Below, piece after piece: positions 7,986-17,620 of a DNA stretch of 64,000 nt. Position numbers and translations under genes: made by a program. This DNA comes from Billgrantia lactosivorans (GTDB lineage: Bacteria; Pseudomonadota; Gammaproteobacteria; Pseudomonadales; Halomonadaceae), in assembly GCF_003254665.1 (NCBI RefSeq), contig NZ_QHGY01000003.1, positions 310,286 through 374,285 of the forward strand, given 5' to 3'. The notes under the pieces are model-generated. The model searched no databases. It saw nothing but the letters and a program-made list of their open reading frames with translations, and was not told the DNA's origin. The first letter of the stretch is position 1. Each line of letters starts with the position of its first letter.

Positions 7986-8864
7986 ATGACTTTTTCCGCC
8001 AGCGATCTCAAGGCCAAGCTGCACGCCCCCGAGATCGTCGTCGCACCGGGCGTCTACGATGCCTTGAGCGCCTCGCTAGCTGCCGATGCCGGTTTCGATA
8101 CCGTCTATCTATCCGGGGCCAGCATCGCCTACACCCAGCTCGGACGTCCCGACATCGGTCTGGTCAGCCTCAGCGAGGTCAACGATGTGATGTCGCACAT
8201 TCGCGAACGCACCGAGCTCTCGGTGGTGGTCGATTGCGATACCGGCTTCGGCAACGCCATGAACGTGATGCGCAGCGTGCGCATGCTGGAGCGTGCGGGA
8301 GCCAATGCCATCCAGTTGGAGGACCAGACCTATCCCAAGCGCTGCGGTCACCTGCGTGGCAAGACACTGGTCGCCCAGGAGGAGATGGTCGGCAAGCTCA
8401 AGGCCGCGCTGGATGCCCGTGAAAGCGATGCAACCCTGATCATAGGGCGTACCGATGCCGTGGCGGTGGAGGGAACCGAGCGTGCCATCGAGCGCGCGCA
8501 AGCGTATCGCGAAGCGGGCGTCGACATGCTGTTCATCGAAGGCATTCGCAGCGACGATGACATCGCCAGCATCATGGCCGAGTTCCGCGGTCAGATTCCG
8601 ATTATGGCCAATATGGTAGAGGGGGGCGACACCCCACTGCAGAGTGCCCAGGCGCTGCAGGACATGGGCTTCTCGCTGGTGATCTTCCCCGGCGCCCTGG
8701 TACGGGCCTTTACCCACATGGCGCAACAGTTCTTCGACACCCTGCGCCGCGATGGCAGTACCGATGCCTTCCGCGAGCGCATGCTCGACTTCCGACAGCT
8801 CAACGAGGTGATCGGCACCCAGGCCATGTTCGAGCTGGGCCAGAAGTACGACAGCCGTCGATAA
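7986..8864 (+). CDS. isocitrate lyase/PEP mutase family lyase, alkylmalate lyase candidate
   Basis: The 292-residue protein is a TIM-barrel member of the isocitrate lyase/PEP mutase superfamily. Metal-site acidic residues are visible in DCDTGFGN (D83, D85). The loop carries K118-R-C-G-H122, the cysteine-containing motif that marks C-C lyases such as 2-methylisocitrate, 2,3-dimethylmalate and alkylmalate lyases rather than phosphonate mutases. Expected chemistry is retro-aldol cleavage of an alkylmalate or acylated equivalent to a 2-oxoacid such as pyruvate plus a carboxylate. The LeuCD-like hydratase in the opposite arm would supply its substrate. Substrate identity is inferred. Confidence 0.85.
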   Translation: MTFSASDLKAKLHAPEIVVAPGVYDALSASLAADAGFDTVYLSGASIAYTQLGRPDIGLVSLSEVNDVMSHIRERTELSVVVDCDTGFGNAMNVMRSVRMLERAGANAIQLEDQTYPKRCGHLRGKTLVAQEEMVGKLKAALDARESDATLIIGRTDAVAVEGTERAIERAQAYREAGVDMLFIEGIRSDDDIASIMAEFRGQIPIMANMVEGGDTPLQSAQALQDMGFSLVIFPGALVRAFTHMAQQFFDTLRRDGSTDAFRERMLDFRQLNEVIGTQAMFELGQKYDSRR

Positions 8865-8893
8865 CCAGGACAATCCCCTTCAGGAGAGAGCGC

Positions 8894-9568
8894 ATGATCA
8901 CGACCGACAAGACCGCCAAGGAAATATTCTCCGAGGTCATGGCCAACCCGCAGCGCGTGCCGTTCGGCTTCGGCAACAAGGCCGTGCTGGTCAACGTCGA
9001 CCCGCAGAAGGCCTATACCCGCACCGATCTCTACAAGACCGCCTACGAGACCGATCCCAACCAGCTCGACTACGTCAATCAACTGGCGAGCGGCTTCCGC
9101 AAGCTCGGCTGGCCGGTGGTGTGGACGCATGTGGCCTTTCTCGACTCTGCCGAGGATGCCGGCGTCTGGGGCACGCGCACCGATACGCCCGATTCGCTGC
9201 AGAACATCAAGTACGGCTCCGATCGCGCCGCCTTCGACGAGCGGGTGGAGATCGATCCTCGCGACGTCGTCTACACCAAGCGCATGCCCTCGGCCTTCTT
9301 TGAGACGCCGCTGCAGTCGCTGCTGGTGTGGCACCAGGTGGACACCGTGATCGTGACCGGTGGCTCCACTTCCGGCTGCATTCGCGCGACCGCGGTGGAC
9401 AGCCTGTCGCGGGGCTACCGCACCATCGTGCCCATGGAGTGCGTGGCCGACAAGCACGAGAGCTACCACTACGCCAACCTCACCGACCTGCATCTGAAGT
9501 ACGCCGACGTGATGCCGGTGGCGGACGTGCTGGCCTGGCTCGACAAGCGTGCCGCAGAAACGGTCTGA
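8894..9568 (+). CDS. isochorismatase-fold cysteine amidohydrolase
   Basis: The 224-residue protein belongs to the cysteine hydrolase group that includes N-carbamoylsarcosine amidase and maleamate amidase. The triad is visible: D36 (VNVDPQKAY), K129 (VYTKRMPSAFF) and C162 (GGSTSGCIRATAVD). AGGAGAGAG precedes the ATG at 8894. Such enzymes hydrolyse a small amide or carbamoyl group, releasing ammonia. In this operon it is well placed to convert a maleamate-like half-amide, produced by the following ring-opening hydrolases, into a substituted maleate. The exact amide is not determinable here. Confidence 0.88.
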   Translation: MITTDKTAKEIFSEVMANPQRVPFGFGNKAVLVNVDPQKAYTRTDLYKTAYETDPNQLDYVNQLASGFRKLGWPVVWTHVAFLDSAEDAGVWGTRTDTPDSLQNIKYGSDRAAFDERVEIDPRDVVYTKRMPSAFFETPLQSLLVWHQVDTVIVTGGSTSGCIRATAVDSLSRGYRTIVPMECVADKHESYHYANLTDLHLKYADVMPVADVLAWLDKRAAETV

Positions 9569-9587
9569 GCTAGGCGAGGAGAGCGAC

Positions 9588-10550
9588 ATGAAGGCAGAGT
9601 TGAAAGAACGACTGGGCGCCTACGACTATTGGCCCTACGAGAACCGCCCGAAGATCACCTGGCCTAACGGCGCCCGGGTTGCCTTCTGGGTGGCCCCCAA
9701 TATTGAGTACTACGAGCTCGACCCGCCGCTCAATCCGCAGCGCAAGCCATGGCCCACGCCGCACCCCTCGGTGCCGGGCTTCAGTATCCGCGACTACGGC
9801 AACCGGGTCGGTCACCAGCGCCAGATGGCACTGCTCGACAAGTACGGCATCCGTGCCTCGGTGTCGCTGTCGGTGGCGCTGTGCGAGCACCATCCCGAGA
9901 TCATCGAGATGTGCCGCGAGCGCGACTGGGAGTTCTTCAGCCACGGCGTCTACAACACCCGCTACACCTACGGCCTGAACGAGGCCCAGGAGCGGGAAAT
10001 GATCCGCGACGGCATCGAGACGATCCATCGCCATACTGGCCAGAAGTGCGCCGGCTATCTGGCGCCGGCACTGTCTCATTCGGAGCGCACCCTCGACCTG
10101 TTCGCCGAGGTGGGTCAGGAGCTGTTCGGTGAGGAGGGTGGCATCTACACCTGCGATCTGTTCCACGACGATCAACCCACGCCGATTCATCTTCGCTCGG
10201 GGCGACGCTTCATCTCCATGCCCTACTCGCTGGAGATGAACGACACCATCGTCTATGCGGTGAACAAGGTGGAGCCGCGCCACTACCTGACCATGCTCAA
10301 GCGCCACTTCGACCGGCTCTACGCCGAGGGCGCCGAATCGGGCACGGTGATGTGCATCCCCACCCACAACTACCAGGTCAGCTGCCCGCAACGCATCAAG
10401 GCGTTCGAGGAGGCGCTGGAGTATATCACCGGCCACAGCGACGTCTGGGTCGCCACCGGCCGCGAGATCGCCAGCCACTATCTCGCCCACCACTACGATG
10501 ATGCCGTGCGCGACATCGACGCCAAGGCCGCCGCGGCCGGGAGAAACTGA
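9588..10550 (+). CDS. polysaccharide-deacetylase-fold hydrolase, copy 1
   Basis: The 320-residue protein has the NodB/polysaccharide deacetylase fold in the soluble form shared by PuuE-type allantoinases and cyclic-imide hydrolases. It has no signal peptide, which argues against a cell-wall role. It shares RDYGNRVG (residues 68-75) with the next gene. Its FFSHGVYNTR segment keeps the first histidine (H119), but Arg stands where the neighbour has a second His. It starts 19 bases after the amidase gene. A ring amidase or imidase role is inferred from family and context; a noncatalytic partner subunit is also possible. Confidence 0.8.
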   Translation: MKAELKERLGAYDYWPYENRPKITWPNGARVAFWVAPNIEYYELDPPLNPQRKPWPTPHPSVPGFSIRDYGNRVGHQRQMALLDKYGIRASVSLSVALCEHHPEIIEMCRERDWEFFSHGVYNTRYTYGLNEAQEREMIRDGIETIHRHTGQKCAGYLAPALSHSERTLDLFAEVGQELFGEEGGIYTCDLFHDDQPTPIHLRSGRRFISMPYSLEMNDTIVYAVNKVEPRHYLTMLKRHFDRLYAEGAESGTVMCIPTHNYQVSCPQRIKAFEEALEYITGHSDVWVATGREIASHYLAHHYDDAVRDIDAKAAAAGRN

Positions 10551-10553
10551 GCC

Positions 10554-11489
10554 ATGTCTCTTGATCAGGATTACCTCTCCTATCCTTGGCGGCGCTACGG
10601 TTACGACCATGACCGCTACGCCTGGTCCATGCTCGCCAACCGCAAGCCGGTACACTGGCCCGGTGGCAAGCAGCTGGCGGTATGGATCAACGTGTCGCTG
10701 CAGTTCTACCCGCTCAACCAGCGCGGCGTGCCGTTCAAGGTACCCAACGGCATGACCATGCCCTACCCGGACCTGCGCCACTCCTCGCTGCGCGACTACG
10801 GCAACCGGGTGGGCATCTACCGCATGCTGGCGGCTTTCGAGCAGCGCGGCATTCGCCCCACCTGGGCGATCAATGCCCAACTCGCCGAGCAGACCCCCTA
10901 TCTGCTGGAGCGGCTCAAGGCCTTCGGCGGCGAGTTCCTGTGCCACGGATGGAACATGGATCACCTGCACTACGGCGGCCAGGATCGCGACGAGGAGGCC
11001 GCGATCGTGCGGCGCTCGATCGAGACCCTGCGCGAGCTGACCGGCGGGCCCATTCGCGGCTGGCTGAGCCCGGCCAAGCACCAGAGCTGGAATACGCCGG
11101 ACCTGCTCGCCGAGAACGGCATCGAGTACTGCTGCGACTGGGTCAACGACGACATGCCCTACGCCTTCGCCACCGAGCGCGGCCCGCTTACCATGATGCC
11201 GCTCTCCACCGAGATCGAAGACCAGTTCGTGATGTGCCAGAACCTGCATTCGGAGGACAGCTGGGTGAGCCAGGTGACGGACGCCTTCGATTTCCTGCTG
11301 GAGGAGGGCCGGGCGCAGGGCGGCCGGCTGCTGGCGCTCAACCTGCATCCCTGGCTCGTCGGCCAGCCGCATCGTATCGGCTGCCTGGAAGCGGTACTCG
11401 ACCATATCACCGGACATGGCGACGTATGGCAGGCGCCGGCCGGTGAAATACTCGACGCCTACCGCAAGCAGGCCGGCGACAACGACTGA
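10554..11489 (+). CDS. polysaccharide-deacetylase-fold hydrolase, copy 2
   Basis: The 311-residue protein is paralogous to the preceding gene and starts three bases after its stop. It carries RDYGNRVG at residues 80-87 and a fuller metal motif, CHGWNMDHLHYGG, with H131 and H137. There is no signal peptide. The subgroup includes cytosolic hydrolases of allantoin and cyclic imides, so this copy is the better candidate for the ring-opening enzyme. The tight coupling of two divergent paralogues suggests either a heteromeric enzyme or two successive hydrolyses. Confidence 0.82.
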   Translation: MSLDQDYLSYPWRRYGYDHDRYAWSMLANRKPVHWPGGKQLAVWINVSLQFYPLNQRGVPFKVPNGMTMPYPDLRHSSLRDYGNRVGIYRMLAAFEQRGIRPTWAINAQLAEQTPYLLERLKAFGGEFLCHGWNMDHLHYGGQDRDEEAAIVRRSIETLRELTGGPIRGWLSPAKHQSWNTPDLLAENGIEYCCDWVNDDMPYAFATERGPLTMMPLSTEIEDQFVMCQNLHSEDSWVSQVTDAFDFLLEEGRAQGGRLLALNLHPWLVGQPHRIGCLEAVLDHITGHGDVWQAPAGEILDAYRKQAGDND

Positions 11490-11500
11490 GGAGTCTCTCC

Positions 11501-12913
11501 ATGGCTATCGTGGCCTTTCATGACGGGCAGGAATTCGAGGCACGCGTGCCGCTGGTGATCATCGGCGCGGGAGCCTGCGGTCTGGTGGCGGCATTGGCTG
11601 CCAGGCAGTACGGCGTGGATTCGGTGGTGCTGGAGCGCGATGCACTGCCGCGGGGCAGCACCTCGATGTCCCAGGGTTTCATCCCCGCGGCGGGTTCGCG
11701 ATTTCAGGCCGAAAAAGGGGTCGAGGACAACCCTGAACTGATGGCTCGGGACATTCAGCGCAAGAACGGTAATCAGGCGGACCCGGCCATCGTGCGCGCC
11801 CTGACCGAGGCCTCCGCCGGCGTGGTGGAGTGGCTGGCCGACGCCCACGGTGTGCCTTTCGACCTGGTCGAGGGCTTCCTCTATCCCGGCCACAGCCGCA
11901 TGCGTATGCACGCCACGCCGCGGCGCACCGGGGAAGAGCTGATGGGCAGCCTGCTCAACGCCGTGGAAGCGGCGGGCATCGACCTGCTCACCGAGGCCCG
12001 AGTAGTGAAACTGCATGCGGACGACACGGGGCGAGTGCATGGCGTGACCCTGGAGCGCCCCGACGGCAGCCGGGAATCGATTGGCTGCGATGCGCTGATC
12101 CTGGCCTGCAACGGCTATGGCGGCAATGCCGAGCTGGTGGCGCGCCACCTGCCGACTCTGAAGGGGGCGCTATATTTCGGCCATGAGGGCAACCAGGGCG
12201 ATGCCCTGTTGTGGGGCGAGGCCATGGGCGCCAGCCTAAAGGACCTGGGCGCTTGCCAGGGCCACGGGTCGCTGGCAATGCCGCACCAGACCCTGATTAC
12301 TTGGGCGGTGATGATGCGCGGCGGCGTGCAGGTCAATCACGAAGGGAGGCGCTTTTCAAATGAGCATGGTGGCTATTCGGAGCAGGCAGCCAAGGTGCTA
12401 GCCCAGCCGGGCGGGCTGGCCTGGAACCTGTTCGATCGTCGTATCCATCAGGCGGCGCTGGAGTTCGAGGATTACCGAAACGCCCATATCGCCGGGGCGG
12501 TGCGCATTTTCGACAGCCTTGAGTCCATGGCTGCCGAGCTTTCGCTGCCGCTTGAAGCCCTGCGCGAAACCTTCCACGAGATGCATATCCTGGCCAAGAG
12601 TGGCGAAGCCGATGCCTTCGGACGCACTTTCCGTAGTGAGGACCTGCTGGTGGCGCCCTACCACGCGATCAAGGTCACCGGGGCACTGTTCCATACCCAG
12701 GGTGGGCTCGAGGTGGATATTCAGGCCCGCGTGCTACGACAGGATGGTTCCACCTTCCCCAATCTCTTTGCCGCCGGCGGTGCGGCGCGCGGCGTTTCGG
12801 GTTCGGGCGATAGCGGGTATCTATCGGGCAATGGCCTGCTCAGCGCCGTGGTGCTGGGCGCCATCGCGGGGCGTGAGGCCGCACGGCAGCTCAGCTGCGA
12901 CTCGGCTGCCTGA
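11501..12913 (+). CDS. FAD-dependent oxidoreductase, fumarate-reductase/ketosteroid-dehydrogenase type
   Basis: The 470-residue protein has an N-terminal dinucleotide-binding motif, VIIGAGACGLVAAL, at about residues 18-31. It ends with a second FAD-contact segment, GSGDSGYLSGNGLLSAVVLG, typical of the FAD_binding_2 family (fumarate reductase, 3-ketosteroid dehydrogenase and relatives). GAGGAG lies upstream of the ATG at 11501. It is the last gene of the right arm, 11 bases after the hydrolase pair. Reduction or dehydrogenation of an activated C=C bond in the pathway substrate is the likely reaction type. No heme-binding or secretion signal is seen, so a cytosolic enzyme is expected. Confidence 0.85.
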   Translation: MAIVAFHDGQEFEARVPLVIIGAGACGLVAALAARQYGVDSVVLERDALPRGSTSMSQGFIPAAGSRFQAEKGVEDNPELMARDIQRKNGNQADPAIVRALTEASAGVVEWLADAHGVPFDLVEGFLYPGHSRMRMHATPRRTGEELMGSLLNAVEAAGIDLLTEARVVKLHADDTGRVHGVTLERPDGSRESIGCDALILACNGYGGNAELVARHLPTLKGALYFGHEGNQGDALLWGEAMGASLKDLGACQGHGSLAMPHQTLITWAVMMRGGVQVNHEGRRFSNEHGGYSEQAAKVLAQPGGLAWNLFDRRIHQAALEFEDYRNAHIAGAVRIFDSLESMAAELSLPLEALRETFHEMHILAKSGEADAFGRTFRSEDLLVAPYHAIKVTGALFHTQGGLEVDIQARVLRQDGSTFPNLFAAGGAARGVSGSGDSGYLSGNGLLSAVVLGAIAGREAARQLSCDSAA

Positions 12914-12928
12914 TGAGACACGGCGCTT

Positions 12929-13873
12929 CTACATCGAGGCGTCGGGCAGCACCAGCGCCCGCGCCTCGCCCATCAGCAGCGCCCGGTTGGCCTCCAGGGC
13001 CTCGCGCAGGAAGTCCCATAGCAGCCGCACCCGCGCCAGGCGGCGCTGCTCCTGGCGCGCGGTGATCCAGAACTGGCGCACGACCTCCACCTCGTCGTTC
13101 AGCACGCTTTCGAGCCGGTCGCCGGTCTCGGCCATGAAACACGGCAGTACGGCGAGCCCCGCCCCCTGCAGGGCGGCGGCGTGCTGGGTGGTGACGCTGG
13201 TGCTGCGGATGGAGAAGTGCGGCGTCGCGCCTACCACCGCCGGGTCGAGCAGCGGGTCGAGATAGCTCAGCTGCTCGCTGAAGATCAGGTCGTCGACGTA
13301 GCCGATCAGGCGGTGTTCGCCGAGTTCGGCGAGCCGGGCCGGGCGTCCGTGGCGCGCGAAGTAGGCCTGGCTGCCGTACAGGCGCAGGCGATAGTCGCAC
13401 AGCCGCGAGATCACCAGCCCCTGGCTCGCCGGACGCTCCACGGTGATGGCCAGGTCGGCCTCGTGGCGGCTCAGGTTGACCACCCGGGGCAGGGCGAGCA
13501 GGTCCAGGGTGATGCCCGGATGACGCTCGCAGAAGGCGGCGAGCAGCGGGGCGATCACCCAGGTGCCGAAGCCCTCGGTCACCCCCAGGCGGATCTGGCC
13601 GCCGAGCTGGCGGTTCTTGTCGGCCAGGTTCTCGCCCGCCTCGAAGGCGTGGCGGGCCATCTCCTCGGCATGGGCCAGCAGCTGCTGGCCGGCTTCGGTC
13701 AGGTGGTAGCCGTGGGTGCTACGCTCGAAGAGCTGGGTGTTGAGCTTCTGCTCGAAGCGCCGGGTGCGCCGCGACAGCGTGGAGTGATCGAGCCCCAGGC
13801 GCCGGGCGGCGTCGGTGAGTCGCTGGCTGCGCGCCACTTCGAGGAAGATCTGGATATCCTGCCAGTCGAGCAT
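12929..13873 (-). CDS. LysR-family regulator, divergent from mmsA
   Basis: The 314-residue protein has an N-terminal LysR helix-turn-helix (LTDAARRLGLDHSTLSRRTRRFEQKL) followed by a periplasmic-binding-protein-like effector domain. The start MLDWQDIQIF at 13873 fits the family; a longer frame upstream would run through the operator-like palindrome at 13901-13918. It faces mmsA across 185 bases, so it probably controls that gene and itself. It is convergent with the flavoprotein gene of the catabolic island and ends 15 bases from it, so it is not part of that operon. Confidence 0.9.
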   Translation of the reverse strand: MLDWQDIQIFLEVARSQRLTDAARRLGLDHSTLSRRTRRFEQKLNTQLFERSTHGYHLTEAGQQLLAHAEEMARHAFEAGENLADKNRQLGGQIRLGVTEGFGTWVIAPLLAAFCERHPGITLDLLALPRVVNLSRHEADLAITVERPASQGLVISRLCDYRLRLYGSQAYFARHGRPARLAELGEHRLIGYVDDLIFSEQLSYLDPLLDPAVVGATPHFSIRSTSVTTQHAAALQGAGLAVLPCFMAETGDRLESVLNDEVEVVRQFWITARQEQRRLARVRLLWDFLREALEANRALLMGEARALVLPDASM

Positions 13874-13900
13874 GGGCCACCTGCGCTGGGGAGTGTCTGG

Positions 13901-13918
13901 TTGTGCATTCTTGCACAA
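13901..13918. promoter_or_regulatory. inverted repeat, probable LysR operator
   Basis: TTGTGCA (13901-13907) and TGCACAA (13912-13918) form a perfect 7-bp inverted repeat with a 4-base centre, 28 bases upstream of the lysR start. A weaker repeat, GTGTA-TTTC-TACAC, lies at 13986-13999, closer to mmsA. Two dyads between a LysR gene and its divergent target are the usual layout of recognition and activation sites. Confidence 0.5.
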
Positions 13919-14058
13919 AACATGTGAAGAAGTGTCCGTTGTCATGCCCCGGGACGGCTCTATAGACTCGAAGTCATCATGATTCGTGTATTTCTACACA
14001 TAAAGTCTAACCCGGCTAAGCCTTATAACGATTACAAGCACGACAGGAGAATACCGCC

Positions 14059-15558
<1,500 letters not shown>

Positions 15559-15574
15559 TCCGGGAGAGGCCTTC

Positions 15575-15605
15575 AAGCGACCCTGCCATGCCGGCGGGGT
15601 CGCTT
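15575..15605 (+). terminator. terminator-like hairpin after mmsA
   Basis: AAGCGACCC (15575-15583) pairs perfectly with GGGTCGCTT (15597-15605), 17 bases after the mmsA stop. The following GCGTTTACAG is only weakly T-rich, so termination efficiency is uncertain. Confidence 0.6.
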
Positions 15606-15700
15606 GCGTTTACAGGAAGCGGGAGGTTTTAGCGGCGCAACGCCATTAGCCATGGTATCTAGACCGGAGACTGAAGCTACCGTGACTGGGTAACTGCTGA

Positions 15701-17548
15701 ATGCCTTTCCTCCCTGTAACCGTGGTCGGGTTTGCCCGCTGGCTGCTGGCGCTGCTGTGTCTTGTCTCGCTCAGCGCCCAGGCCGCGATCGAGGTCGGCA
15801 CCCTGCCCGGGGAGCTGAACCTGGGGCCGCACGTCGAGCTGCTGGAGGATGCCGGGCGCGAGTACGACATCGAGCAGCTGACGAGCCGGGGCGACGCCCT
15901 GGCGTGGCAGGCCTCGCGGCAGGAGATCCTCAACTTCAGCTTCTCCCGCTCCGCCTGGTGGGTGCGGCTGCGGGTCGAGAACGCCTCCGACACCACGGTG
16001 CGCCGCCTGCTGGAGCTGGCCATGCCGCTTCACGACTACCTCGATGCCTACGTGGTGGACGCGCAGGGCGAGGTGGTCGGCCAGTGGCTGACCGGCAATC
16101 GCCGCGACTTCGATTCCCGCCCGATCACCCATCGAACCTTCGTCTTGCCGATACGGGTGCCCGCCGGCGAGGCGCGGCAGGTCTTCCTGCGCCTGGACAC
16201 CCATGACGGGCTGTTCGACGCCACGCCGCTGTACCTGATGGGCGATGCCAGCTTCCTGGCCAAGGCCCAGCGCGAGCTGATGGCCTTCAGCCTGTACTTC
16301 GGCGCACTGCTGGCGCTGCTGATCTACAACCTGCTGCTCTACGTGGCGACCCGGGAGCGCTCCCTGCTGCTCTACGTGGCCTACCTCGGATCCTTCTTCG
16401 TGCTGATGTTCACGGCGCGGGGCTTTGCCTTCCAGCACTGGTGGCCGACGCTGCCGACCTTCAACAACCAGATGGTGCCCATCAATATCGGGATCTTCGC
16501 GTTCATGCTGGCCATCTTCAGCAACAGCTTCCTGAGCCTGCGGCAGCACATGCCGCGCACGGCCCGGGTGCTGATCGCGGTGGCCGGCCTGTGCCTGCTC
16601 AGCTCGCTGCCCGCGCTGCTGGGCCACTACGCCCCGGTGTTTCGCCTGATGATTCCCGCCGCCATCGTGCTCTCCTGCCTGCTGCTCGGTGTGGCGGCCT
16701 GGCGCAGCCTCGAGGGCGACACGCTGGCCAGGATCTATCTGGTGGCGTGGAGCGTGCTGCTGATCGGCGTGGCGCTGTACTTCCTGCGGGTGGCCGGCAT
16801 CCTGCCGTACAACCTCGTCACCGAGTATGCCGTCCAGGTCGGATCGGGCATCGAATTCCTGCTGCTCTCCCTGGGCCTGGCCTGGAAGATCAACCAGTTC
16901 AAGAACGAGAAACTCGCCGCCGAGCGTGCCACGCTCGAGCTGCAGCGTTCGCTCAACGAGCGCCTGGAAGCGCAGGTGCAGCAGCGCACGCGCGAGCTGG
17001 AGAGGGCCAACCGCCGGCTCACGGCCCTGGCGCGCACGGACCCCCTGACCGGCCTGCTGAATCGCCGACAGTTCCACGAGCTGGTCGACCAGGAGCTGCA
17101 GCGACGACGGCGCAACGGCCAGCCGCTGCTGTTCGCGGTGATGGATATCGACGACTTCAAGAGCTACAACGACGCCTATGGCCACCAGGCCGGCGACGAG
17201 GTGCTGCTGAGGGTCGCGACGCTGCTTCAGGACCACTTTCGGCGCGCCGGCGACCGGCTGTTCCGCCTCGGCGGGGAGGAGTTCGGCCTGCTGCTCGAGG
17301 TCGATACCCTGCAAAAAGGGAAGCAACTGCTGGAGGGGTATCGCGAGGCGCTTCAAGGGCTGGGGATATCGCACCGGGCGTCCCGCCACGGCGTGATCAC
17401 CGCCTCCTTCGGGCTGGTGGCCTGCCAGGGCTGCGCGGCGGTGCCGGACGTCCAATCGCTCTATCACCTGGCCGACAAGGCCATGTACGAAGCCAAGGCC
17501 AGCAATCGCAACCGCGTGGTGACGTGCTCCCTGTTGTCGGGTGACTGA
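15701..17548 (+). CDS. membrane diguanylate cyclase with 7TMR-DISM sensor
   Basis: The 615-residue protein starts with a signal peptide (about 1-29) and has a periplasmic 7TMR-DISMED2-type domain (about 30-185) and roughly seven membrane segments (about 195-400). A coiled coil (about 405-450) and a C-terminal GGDEF domain follow. GGEEF is at residues 524-528, so c-di-GMP synthesis is expected. RAGD, an RxxD inhibitory site, lies five residues before it, predicting product feedback. It stands alone between mmsA and the AhpD-like gene. The sensed ligand is unknown; DISM domains often resemble carbohydrate-binding folds. Confidence 0.92.
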   Translation: MPFLPVTVVGFARWLLALLCLVSLSAQAAIEVGTLPGELNLGPHVELLEDAGREYDIEQLTSRGDALAWQASRQEILNFSFSRSAWWVRLRVENASDTTVRRLLELAMPLHDYLDAYVVDAQGEVVGQWLTGNRRDFDSRPITHRTFVLPIRVPAGEARQVFLRLDTHDGLFDATPLYLMGDASFLAKAQRELMAFSLYFGALLALLIYNLLLYVATRERSLLLYVAYLGSFFVLMFTARGFAFQHWWPTLPTFNNQMVPINIGIFAFMLAIFSNSFLSLRQHMPRTARVLIAVAGLCLLSSLPALLGHYAPVFRLMIPAAIVLSCLLLGVAAWRSLEGDTLARIYLVAWSVLLIGVALYFLRVAGILPYNLVTEYAVQVGSGIEFLLLSLGLAWKINQFKNEKLAAERATLELQRSLNERLEAQVQQRTRELERANRRLTALARTDPLTGLLNRRQFHELVDQELQRRRRNGQPLLFAVMDIDDFKSYNDAYGHQAGDEVLLRVATLLQDHFRRAGDRLFRLGGEEFGLLLEVDTLQKGKQLLEGYREALQGLGISHRASRHGVITASFGLVACQGCAAVPDVQSLYHLADKAMYEAKASNRNRVVTCSLLSGD

Positions 17549-17571
17549 GGTCGCATGGACAGCGACATGAC

Positions 17572-17583
17572 GTTAACGTTAAC
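17572..17583. promoter_or_regulatory. perfect 12-bp palindrome GTTAACGTTAAC
   Basis: GTTAACGTTAAC is self-complementary and lies 38 bases upstream of the AhpD-like start at 17621, in an otherwise GC-rich stretch. It is a reasonable operator candidate for that gene; no cognate regulator is identifiable nearby. Confidence 0.35.
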
Positions 17584-17620
17584 TGAGGTTTGCCAACAAC
17601 GATAACGTCCGGAGACCGCC

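Noticed and set aside
9570-11417. 615-codon open frame on the minus strand
   Set aside because: It runs opposite two clear hydrolase genes; composition is an antisense artefact of high third-position GC.
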